Assembly: GCA_016124335.1 (NCBI GenBank)
Contig: WGNX01000010.1
Location: forward strand, 1 to 64,000
Direction of reading: 5' to 3'
Length of the DNA: 64,000 bases
Source: Alphaproteobacteria bacterium
Lineage (GTDB): Bacteria > Pseudomonadota > Alphaproteobacteria > CACIAM-22H2
The notes under the pieces are model-generated. The model saw only the letters and a list, made by a program, of their open reading frames with translations, made no database searches and had not been told where the DNA came from. Of the stretch, positions 56,524 to 64,000 are shown piece after piece; positions within the stretch are counted from its first letter, which is position 1; each line of letters starts with the position of its first letter. The position numbers and the translations under genes were made by a program.

Positions 56524-57573
56524 ATGCGCGTCATGATCACCGGCCATCTCGGCTATATCGGGCCCGTGCTGATCCGTCTGCTTCGCGCGCACGGCCACCA
56601 GACGATCGGGTTCGACAGCGGATTCTTCGCCGAGTGCCTCGACCAGTGGTCGACTGACGAGCGTCCGGATTCCGAGATACGCAAGGACATCCGCGATATC
56701 GACGCTTCGGATTTCGACCGGATCGATGCGGTCGTGCATCTGGCGGCCCTCTCCAACGACCCGCTCGGCGAGATCGTCGCAGCGCAGACCCACGACATCA
56801 ATTCGCTCGGCACCGAGCGTTGCGCCGCAATGGCCAAGCGCGCCGGCGTGCGCCGCTTCATCTTCTCATCGTCGTGCTCGATCTACGGCGCGGCCGGTGG
56901 TGCGGCTAAGCCGCTCGACGAAGGCGCGCCGTTCGCGCCGGTTTCGGCCTACGGCAAGTCCAAGGCCTTCGGCGAAGGCGCTCTCGAAACGCTTCGGGAC
57001 GAGAAGTTTATGCCGATCTTCCTGCGCAACGCCACCTGCTATGGCGTCAGCCCGCGCATGCGGCTCGATCTCGTCGTCGGGAACCTGATGGCATTCGGGC
57101 ACGCGACCGGTTCGATCCGCGTGATGTCCGACGGCACGCCGTGGCGGCCCCTCGTGCATATCGAAGACGTCGCGCGCGCAGCCGTCGCCGCGATCGAAGC
57201 GGACGCCAAGGATCTCGCGCACACGATCTTCAACATCGGCCGGTCGGACGCCAACTATCAGGTCAAGGATATCGCCCAGATGGTAGCGGACCTGTTAACC
57301 GGTTGTGCGATCGAGATCACCGGCGAGACGGGCGGCGATCCGCGGTCCTATCGAGTCGATTTCAGCCGCGCCGCGCGAGACCTGCCGGGTTTCAAGCCCG
57401 TCTGGACGCTGGAACGCGGCGTCGCCGAACTCGCCGAATGGCTCAAGCTGCGGCCGAAATCGCGCGAAGCACTGTTCTCCAGCACGTATATCCGGCTCGA
57501 GCACATGAAGTCGCTGCGCAAGCGCGAACTGCTCGACGACGCGTTCCGCTGGACGCGCGCGGCGGCCGAGTAA
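56524..57573 (+). CDS. NAD-dependent epimerase/dehydratase (SDR)
   Basis: MRVMITGHLGYIGPVLIRLLRAHGHQTIGFDSGFF...FSSSCSIYGAA...YGKSKAFGE. Confidence 0.9.
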   Translation: MRVMITGHLGYIGPVLIRLLRAHGHQTIGFDSGFFAECLDQWSTDERPDSEIRKDIRDIDASDFDRIDAVVHLAALSNDPLGEIVAAQTHDINSLGTERCAAMAKRAGVRRFIFSSSCSIYGAAGGAAKPLDEGAPFAPVSAYGKSKAFGEGALETLRDEKFMPIFLRNATCYGVSPRMRLDLVVGNLMAFGHATGSIRVMSDGTPWRPLVHIEDVARAAVAAIEADAKDLAHTIFNIGRSDANYQVKDIAQMVADLLTGCAIEITGETGGDPRSYRVDFSRAARDLPGFKPVWTLERGVAELAEWLKLRPKSREALFSSTYIRLEHMKSLRKRELLDDAFRWTRAAAE

Positions 57574-57576
57574 GCG

Positions 57577-58563
57577 TCAAGCGCCTTCGCGGTTCCAGTT
57601 CCGGTACCAGTCGATCGTCTGCGCAAGCGCCTGATCGAGGTCGCGCTCGGGTCGCCAGCCGAGCATGTTGCGCGCCTTGGTCGTATCGACGCGCATGTGG
57701 CGGATTTCGGCTTGCGCGGTGTTATCGACGCGGATCCCCGGATTAGTTCCGGCCAGCGCGAAGATCATCTCGGCCAGCGCAATGATGTCGATCTCGACTT
57801 CGTAGGAGAAGTTGAAAGCCTCGCCCTTGACGTCGCCTGTCTCGATCAGGCGGCGCGCGAGATCGATCTGGATCTTGGCGCCTTCCTCGACATGGATGAA
57901 ATCGCGCGTGAACCGGCCGTCGGAGCGCAGCACCAGCGGCCGGCCGTCGAGCGCACACAGAATCGCATCCGGCACGATCCGCGTGAGGTTCAGCTCCCAG
58001 CCGCCGAAATAGTTGGCGCAGCGCGTCACGCAGACCGGCAGCTTGAAGACCTTGCCGTAGCTCTGGGTCATCATGTCCTGCGCGGCCTTGGCGACCTCGT
58101 AGGGATGGTTCGGACGAAGGCCGGCCTCTTCGCGATAGGGCGTGGGCTGCGGCCCATAGGCCTTGTCCGATGAACTCGTGACCATCGCGGTCGAGGGCGA
58201 GCGGGTCCGAATCTGCTCGAGGAAATACATCGTCGAATCGATGGCGCTGCGGAAACAGGCGACCGGATCCTGCAGCGCCACGCGGACATCGGCGACCGCC
58301 GCGGTGTGGAAAATCGCCGCATAGGGCGCGCCCTCGAACAGCGAGGCGACGAAACGCGCGTCGCTGAGATCGCCCATCGGAACTTCGCATCGCGCGGCAA
58401 GGCCGGTTTTCGAAAACTGGCTCGGCCGGACGAGGCTGCGCGCGGGCGCCACGACCCGGGCACCTTCGTCGAGAAGGCGGCGGACGAGCCAGCCGCCGAG
58501 AAATCCCGTCGCACCGGTCACGAGAACGCGCCGTCCGGACCAGAATCCCTTCGAATCAGCCAT
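57577..58563 (-). CDS. rfbG: CDP-glucose 4,6-dehydratase-like SDR
   Basis: GRRVLVTGATGFLGGWLVRRLLDEGARVVAPARS...TSSSDKAYG...CANYFGGWELNLTRIVPD; adjacent to glucose-1-P cytidylyltransferase. Confidence 0.83.
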   Translation of the reverse strand: MADSKGFWSGRRVLVTGATGFLGGWLVRRLLDEGARVVAPARSLVRPSQFSKTGLAARCEVPMGDLSDARFVASLFEGAPYAAIFHTAAVADVRVALQDPVACFRSAIDSTMYFLEQIRTRSPSTAMVTSSSDKAYGPQPTPYREEAGLRPNHPYEVAKAAQDMMTQSYGKVFKLPVCVTRCANYFGGWELNLTRIVPDAILCALDGRPLVLRSDGRFTRDFIHVEEGAKIQIDLARRLIETGDVKGEAFNFSYEVEIDIIALAEMIFALAGTNPGIRVDNTAQAEIRHMRVDTTKARNMLGWRPERDLDQALAQTIDWYRNWNREGA

Positions 58564-58581
58564 TGGAATCCCGTTTCCCCT

Positions 58582-59364
58582 TTATTTGGCGGCTTCGCCG
58601 AAACCCTCGAGCGCCGTACGCAGGTGGCGCGCACCCGTCGCACGCCAGCCGATGCTGGCGTTGATCAGGTCGAGATCCTTGGGCGTATCGATCGCGTGCC
58701 AGTAGCCCTTGATCGCGAACCGGCGCAGCGCGTTGCGCCCGATCATGCCGCGGAAAAGCTCGATCTCGAAATCGAGTGCGTTCTCGATGTCTTCGGAGTC
58801 CAGCGCATCGGTACGCAGCGCGGCGATGCCGGCATACACATAGCCTGTCGTCGTCTCGCCATGCTCCGACGTGCTGATCGACTGGATGTGCGAATCCCGC
58901 GAGAAATCCATGATCCGCCCGCCGGTTTCGATCAGCAGCCCGAACTGCGAGATGACCGGGCTGGTGGCAAGAGTGGCGAGAGAACCGGCGGATTCATGCT
59001 CCGCGATCATTCGCTCGATGTCGAAATCGAACAGCGCGTCGCCATTGGCGAGCAGGAAGCTCTCGCCCTCGGGCAGCAGGTGGCGGACCATCGCAAGGCG
59101 CCGGCCAACTTCCGTGTTCGCGCCCGTGTCGAGCGCTTCGAACTTGCAGTCCGGCGCCGACAGCTTGCCGATCCACTCAACGATGTCGTGGCCGCGATGG
59201 CCGATCGGAAAGATGAAGTGCCGGATGCCGGCCCGATAAAGTCGCCCGACGATGTACCAGAGGATCGGCTTGCCATGCACCGACAGCAGGGCCTTGGGCA
59301 GATGGGCCGCCCGCGAACCCATCCGGGTCGCGCGTCCGCCGCACAGGATCAGCGCGCAGCGCAT
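58582..59364 (-). CDS. rfbF: Glucose-1-phosphate cytidylyltransferase-like nucleotidyltransferase
   Basis: MRCALILCGGRATRMGSRAAHLPKALLSVHGKPILWYIVGRLYRAGIRHFIFPIGHRG. Confidence 0.83.
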   Translation of the reverse strand: MRCALILCGGRATRMGSRAAHLPKALLSVHGKPILWYIVGRLYRAGIRHFIFPIGHRGHDIVEWIGKLSAPDCKFEALDTGANTEVGRRLAMVRHLLPEGESFLLANGDALFDFDIERMIAEHESAGSLATLATSPVISQFGLLIETGGRIMDFSRDSHIQSISTSEHGETTTGYVYAGIAALRTDALDSEDIENALDFEIELFRGMIGRNALRRFAIKGYWHAIDTPKDLDLINASIGWRATGARHLRTALEGFGEAAK

Positions 59365-59400
59365 GTCGCTCCGGCCTTTCGCATCGCGTTGGCGCCAATG

Positions 59401-60672
59401 TCAGACATCGAGCACATGCACCTCGGGCAGCGGCACCACCAGCTTCGAGCGCACGCCGCGCTCGCGCAGATACTTGGCGATCGGTGCGGCGTAATGCCAG
59501 GCAAGAAGCAGTACGTACTCGGGCTGGGTGCGCGCAAGGATCTCGTTGTTGACGACCGGAATGTGCTTGCCCGGAAGATGCAGGCCAAGCTTCAGCGATG
59601 TCGGCTGTTCGGCGATATACGGCATCATGCTGCGGTCGATGCCTGTCGAGTTGATGAGCGTGGCGCAGCGGCCCGGGCACGAATTCCCGACGAAGGGGAT
59701 ACCCTTCTTCAGGCAATCGAAAGCGAGATCGAGCAGGTCGACGCGAGCCTTGGCGACGCGGGCGGCGAACCGCTCCCACACGTCGTCGCCAGCAAGGCCG
59801 GCATCGGCTTCCTCGGCAAGCAGTGCGGAGCCCTGCGCCGAGATCGGCAGATCCTTCTTTGGCGACACGACGACGCGGATCGAACCGCCATAGCTCGACA
59901 CACGATGCGCGTCGACGACGCTCATGCCGTAGAACCCGAAGAGGACGATCAGCGAGCGGATCGAGTATGAACGCAGATGCTCATGATAGATCGAATCGTA
60001 CTGAAGCGTCTTCATGATATCGAGAAGGTAGTGGTTCTCGAGGACGAACAGGCCGTCGTCGGCAAGCATGGCGCGTACACCCCGGATTGTCGAGCCGAGC
60101 CCGGCCATGTGCGCGAACATGTTCGTCGCTGTCACCAGACGCGCACGCCCGCGTTCGGCCGCGATGCGCTTTGCGAGATCCTCGCCGAAGAACGCCTTCT
60201 CCGTGTCCACGCCGTCGGCCCGCGCGATCTCGGAAATGTTCGTCGGCTCGACACCGAGCACACGCATCCCCATCGCCTTGAAGCCCTTGAGCAGCGTGCC
60301 GTCGTTCGAGCCGATGTCGACGACGAGGTCGCCCGCCTTGAGCGAGGCGAGCTTGCCCAGATCGCGGGACAGGTTCTCGAGATGGGACGCGAGCTCGCGC
60401 GTGATGCCGCTGCGATAGGGATATGCCGGATGGTAGACCGTCGAGCCGTCAACGACATGGTCGATCTGGCCGGCCGTGCAGCTGCGGCACACGAGGAAGC
60501 GCAGCGGGAATGTCGGCTCGGGATGGTTCAGGCGTTCGGTCGTCAGCAGCGAGTCGCACAGCGGCTGGTGACCGAGATCGACGACGAGCTTTAGATCCTT
60601 CGAGCCGCAGACCTGGCAGCGGTCAAGATGACCCGGCGCGAAATCGTGATCGGGAATGCCGGCCATGGTCAT
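59401..60672 (-). CDS. Class I SAM C-methyltransferase (TylC3/NovU-type)
   Basis: CQVCGSKDLKLVVDLGHQPLCDSLL Zn-binding N-term; VVDIGSNDGTLLKGFKAMGMRVLGVEPT; YDSIYHEHLRSYSIRSL; GNSCPGRC. Confidence 0.9.
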   Translation of the reverse strand: MTMAGIPDHDFAPGHLDRCQVCGSKDLKLVVDLGHQPLCDSLLTTERLNHPEPTFPLRFLVCRSCTAGQIDHVVDGSTVYHPAYPYRSGITRELASHLENLSRDLGKLASLKAGDLVVDIGSNDGTLLKGFKAMGMRVLGVEPTNISEIARADGVDTEKAFFGEDLAKRIAAERGRARLVTATNMFAHMAGLGSTIRGVRAMLADDGLFVLENHYLLDIMKTLQYDSIYHEHLRSYSIRSLIVLFGFYGMSVVDAHRVSSYGGSIRVVVSPKKDLPISAQGSALLAEEADAGLAGDDVWERFAARVAKARVDLLDLAFDCLKKGIPFVGNSCPGRCATLINSTGIDRSMMPYIAEQPTSLKLGLHLPGKHIPVVNNEILARTQPEYVLLLAWHYAAPIAKYLRERGVRSKLVVPLPEVHVLDV

Positions 60673-60707
60673 CGAGAAATGTCCTTAAGACTCTGAAAGT
60701 GAGGCGC

Positions 60708-61748
60708 TTATATCAAAACCCTAGTTCCCGATCTATTGGAACTTTGGGCACTGTCGATCAACATCTGGACGCGGGCGCCATCGGCGAAAGTCGGTCCCGC
60801 GGCTTTCCCGCCGCCGATCCATTCCGCAAACCGGTCGAGCAGGGCCGCAAGCGGAACGCAGCGCGGGTCTTCGCCTGCGGCAAGCGGTGGCGACAATTGC
60901 GGAACAGCAATCTCACCGATCGTGCCGGCCGAACGGCGGCCGACCAGAAGGCGAAAGCCGACCGGATCGGGCCCTTGCGCAGAAAGCTCGAGCGAGCCGT
61001 CGCTGCCGTAGAACGTCACCGAATGCGATGCCGCAAGCGGCATGGATGTCGAGACGGTCATGTTCGCCGTCGCACCCGAAGCGAACGCGAGCGCCACGAA
61101 CGCCGCCGTCTCGGAATTCGGAATCTCGTCCAATCCCGACAGATGCGCATGCAGCGTACCGACGGGACCGCAGAACCGCTCGAGATAGTGGAAGGCGTGC
61201 GACGCCATGTGGGCGAGCGCGCCGCCGCCAAGCCGGGGATCGGTCTTCCAGCTCGATATCCGGTTGCGCACGTCGTGGCTTTCGCTGCGCCAGTCGACGA
61301 CGACGTGCCGGATCGCGCCGATCTCGCCGGCGGCAAGCATCGTCTCGGCGTGACGCCAGGCTGCGATTTCCGGAAACAGAAAATCGACCATGTTCGGAAC
61401 GGCGCGTGCCGCCGCCGCCATTCGGCGTGCGGTCGCGAGATCCGTCGCCAGCGGCTTTTCCGCAAGAACCGGCTTACCCGCCGCGAAGGCCGCGAGTGCC
61501 AGCGCCTTCTGGGCCGGCGGCGGAACGGCGATCGCAATGGCCTCGATATCGGGAGACGCGATCAGCGCCTGCGCATCGCCGAGGATGCGCGAAATGCCGC
61601 TGCGTTCCGCGACCGCTTTCGCCTTGGCAAGATCGCGCACCGCAATCGCGACAGGGTCGAAGGCGCCCGAGCGGCGACAGGCGGCGGCAATTCCATAGGC
61701 GCCAAAACCGCCGCCGACGATCCCCAGGCGGATCGGCTTGCGGGCCAT
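60708..61748 (-). CDS. Gfo/Idh/MocA-family oxidoreductase
   Basis: RLGIVGGGFGAYGIAAACRRSG...KPVLAEKPLATDLATARRM. Confidence 0.9.
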   Translation of the reverse strand: MARKPIRLGIVGGGFGAYGIAAACRRSGAFDPVAIAVRDLAKAKAVAERSGISRILGDAQALIASPDIEAIAIAVPPPAQKALALAAFAAGKPVLAEKPLATDLATARRMAAAARAVPNMVDFLFPEIAAWRHAETMLAAGEIGAIRHVVVDWRSESHDVRNRISSWKTDPRLGGGALAHMASHAFHYLERFCGPVGTLHAHLSGLDEIPNSETAAFVALAFASGATANMTVSTSMPLAASHSVTFYGSDGSLELSAQGPDPVGFRLLVGRRSAGTIGEIAVPQLSPPLAAGEDPRCVPLAALLDRFAEWIGGGKAAGPTFADGARVQMLIDSAQSSNRSGTRVLI

Positions 61749-61755
61749 ATTGCGG

Positions 61756-62694
61756 TCAGACCTGCGGACCGAAATTTAGCCGGCCCCGTTCAGGCACAGC
61801 GCCGCCATGGCGGACTTGCGCATGGGTCATAAGCACATACTCGCCGACGATCGCCACAAGGATCATGTTGAGCCCGCCGACCAGCGAAATTAGACCGCCA
61901 AGGAGCCAAGCCGATCCGCCGACGAGCGAGGCGACCATCGCGAGCGGCCCACATGCGGCGAAGAGCCCGCCCAACGGCGCAAAAATACGGATCGGAAGCC
62001 GGGAGAAAGTGAGGACCGCATTCGTCGCGATGCCGAACAACCCGACGAGCCGATTCTTCGAGAACCCGCGACGGCGCGCGACGTACTGGTAAGGAACGCC
62101 TGCAGCCGTGAATCCCGCCGACGCGATCAGACCACGGATATACGGATTGTGGTCGTCGCGTGCGCAGACGAAGGTTCGTACCTTGCGATCGATGAGCTGG
62201 AATTCACCGGCATCGACCGGCACGGGGAATTCCGCCATAGCCCGCATGATCCGGTAAAACGCCCGGCGCAGCCACAACACCGGTCCGGAATCGTCGCGTT
62301 TCTCGCGTACACCGTAGACTACATGCGCGCCGCCCTCCCAGCGACGGACAAACTCGGCGATCACCTCGGGCGGATCCTGCAGGTCGACCGCGAGCATCGG
62401 CACGCAGGCATCGCCCGAAGCCGCACGCATCGCATTAAAGGTCGACCGCAGCACGCCGACATTCCGCGCATTGAAGATGACTCGAACATCTGGGTCCGAA
62501 GCCGCAAGTTCGGCAAGCAGCTCGGGCGAGCCGTCGGTCGAGTTGTTGTCAGCGAAGATGTGCTCGCGATGATAGGACGCGAGATCGGTCTCGAAGAGAC
62601 GACGAACCCGCGCATGGCACTCGCGCAGGTTTTCGGCGTCGTTGTAGCAAGGCGAAACGATCGAGATTGTCCGGCGGCCATCTGTCGCGGGCAT
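61756..62694 (-). CDS. Membrane-anchored GT2 glycosyltransferase (GtrB/DPM-like)
   Basis: ISIVSPCYNDAENLRECHARVRRLFE...EHIFADNNSTDGSPELL...MLAVDLQDPPEVIAEFV; C-terminal TM helices. Confidence 0.92.
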   Translation of the reverse strand: MPATDGRRTISIVSPCYNDAENLRECHARVRRLFETDLASYHREHIFADNNSTDGSPELLAELAASDPDVRVIFNARNVGVLRSTFNAMRAASGDACVPMLAVDLQDPPEVIAEFVRRWEGGAHVVYGVREKRDDSGPVLWLRRAFYRIMRAMAEFPVPVDAGEFQLIDRKVRTFVCARDDHNPYIRGLIASAGFTAAGVPYQYVARRRGFSKNRLVGLFGIATNAVLTFSRLPIRIFAPLGGLFAACGPLAMVASLVGGSAWLLGGLISLVGGLNMILVAIVGEYVLMTHAQVRHGGAVPERGRLNFGPQV

Positions 62695-62700
62695 ATCCTG

Positions 62701-63627
62701 CTACTCCAGTCCGGCGAGAGCATACGACCAGCGTATGATCTCGGTGGTCAGTTGGTCATACTCGGCCAACGGGCTGCCGGAACGCAAGGCTCGGTCGAAG
62801 ACGTCGAACATCGTTTCAAGTGGATTCGGCACCTCGACCCGGCGTCCGTCGGCGAACGTCAGCGCCACCGCCATCCGTTCGCCGACAGCGTTCTGGTCGC
62901 GGCGCGCGACGACGCCGTCGCATTCGATTTCGATCGCCGAGGGCCCGGGCTTCCGACGCAGCTCGAAGCGGCAGGCCACGCCGCTCCAGTTGAATCCGAT
63001 ATCGAATCGATCCGGCGCCACCGTCCGCCTGATGCCGCGCGCCTCCCCCGGACCGAGGACGGCAATCAGCACCGAAAGCGCGTGCGGCAGCAGGTCGATC
63101 GCGATCTCCTGGCCCTCTGACTCCCGGGCGGCCGCATACGCGAAGCGGAAGCTGCCTGGCCGACGCAGGAGCGTACGCGCATAGGCGTGACCCAGAACGG
63201 TGTTGAGGTGATTGACAACTAGCCGGCCGGAAAACCGGGCGAGCAGATCCTGCGCGATGCGGACGGCAGCGGCAGGATCAATCGCGGGATCCCAGAACAT
63301 CGGCTTTTCGCACAGGACATAGGCCGGCGATCGCGACAGCTCGCGCAGCAGATTCAGGTGCGTTGGCGGCGGCGTGCAGATCGTCGCGGCCACGGGCCCG
63401 GTCGAAAGGCCCATCGCGACGTCGGAACACGCGATCAACTTCACAGGATGCAGCGGCTGCAGCCGCTCGACCGTCGCAGCTGCGCTGCGCGCACCGCTGC
63501 CGACAATTGCGATGGGGCCGTAACCGAGGCGAACGAGTTCGCGGACGTGGAAACGGCCAAAGGCAGACGCGCCGACGACGAGCGCCGGCAGCAGGCCTTT
63601 AGATCGCGAAGCGCCGCTTGGCCGCAT
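62701..63627 (-). CDS. Gfo/Idh/MocA-like oxidoreductase
   Basis: PALVVGASAFGRFHVRELVRLGYGPIAIVGSG...YVLCEKPMFWDPAIDPAAAV. Confidence 0.75.
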   Translation of the reverse strand: MRPSGASRSKGLLPALVVGASAFGRFHVRELVRLGYGPIAIVGSGARSAAATVERLQPLHPVKLIACSDVAMGLSTGPVAATICTPPPTHLNLLRELSRSPAYVLCEKPMFWDPAIDPAAAVRIAQDLLARFSGRLVVNHLNTVLGHAYARTLLRRPGSFRFAYAAARESEGQEIAIDLLPHALSVLIAVLGPGEARGIRRTVAPDRFDIGFNWSGVACRFELRRKPGPSAIEIECDGVVARRDQNAVGERMAVALTFADGRRVEVPNPLETMFDVFDRALRSGSPLAEYDQLTTEIIRWSYALAGLE

Positions 63628-64000
63628 CGCGCAGCTGCAGGTTCACGGTGTGCTCCTTGCGGTCACAGCGGCAATCGGAAGCATTCATCTTGGCGTGCTG
63701 ACGCTCGAGGAACGCGCCAAAATGGGCCGTATCGTAGTCGTAAAATGCATCCCAGAAATCGCGCGTCGCGAGATTTCCCAGCGCCATGCCGCGGAAATGC
63801 GGAGCCGCCGACTGGGAACAGTTCGAAAGGAAGCCGTCATAAGCGATTGTCGGATAGAGGTAGCGCGCGAAGCAAGGCAATGTCCGGCGCTCTTCGATAT
63901 GCAGATCTCCCTCGACGTCGAGGATCATCACCTTCGTCGATCCGCCCTGATGCGCGTCGATGACGGGTTTCAACGTCGCATAATACTGCTGGACCTCGGC
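63599..64000 (-). CDS. Radical SAM protein, C-terminal SPASM-like region (truncated by window edge)
   Basis: CFARYLYPTIAYDGFLSNCSQSAAPHFRGMALGNLATRDFWDAF...DCRCDRKEHTVN. Confidence 0.6.
   Translation of the reverse strand, partial: AEVQQYYATLKPVIDAHQGGSTKVMILDVEGDLHIEERRTLPCFARYLYPTIAYDGFLSNCSQSAAPHFRGMALGNLATRDFWDAFYDYDTAHFGAFLERQHAKMNASDCRCDRKEHTVNLQLRDAAKRRFAI

Noticed and set aside
16195-64000. Search for transposases, integrases, att/tRNA boundaries or CRISPR repeats around the glycan island
   Set aside because: None recognised by reading ORFs and sequence; island mobility cannot be supported from this window.

Overview
GC-rich alphaproteobacterial-type chromosome window (taxon inferred only from gene content: Irr-like Fur regulator, SDHAF4/DUF1674, flagellin). 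The left 16 kb is mostly housekeeping: a truncated flagellin gene, an Irr-like regulator with rubrerythrin / Fe-S oxidoreductase / DUF3501, htpX, rsmB, rpe and lptD. From about 16 to 64 kb it is a dense surface-glycan island. It holds a pseudaminic-acid-type route (PseB, PseC, PseG, PseI, a SpsF-like cytidylyltransferase, and a formyltransferase where PseH would be expected). It also holds a second nonulosonate module (NeuB-SAF-cupin fusion, HAD phosphatase, NeuA-like), two WbpG/PseA-type amidotransferases sharing one HisH/HisF pair, a CDP-glucose branch (rfbF, rfbG, C-methyltransferase), and many glycosyltransferases and methyltransferases. The main candidate for something new is the control circuit. 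About 31 minus-strand genes (47060 down to 16195) run with no gap over about 80 bp. They are headed by a sigma70-like promoter overlapping a perfect palindrome, GTTCACGTCGTGAAC, and by an ops-like GCGGTAGCAT in the leader. A near-identical palindrome lies in the promoter of a second operon encoding a winged-helix + Rossmann-like regulator and a NusG/RfaH-like protein. Other notable items are tandem Irr-type boxes upstream of rubrerythrin, a frameshifted SGNH hydrolase and an MTase-GT2 fusion. No tRNA, rRNA, CRISPR array, transposase or integrase was recognised. All family calls come from reading motifs; no database search was run.
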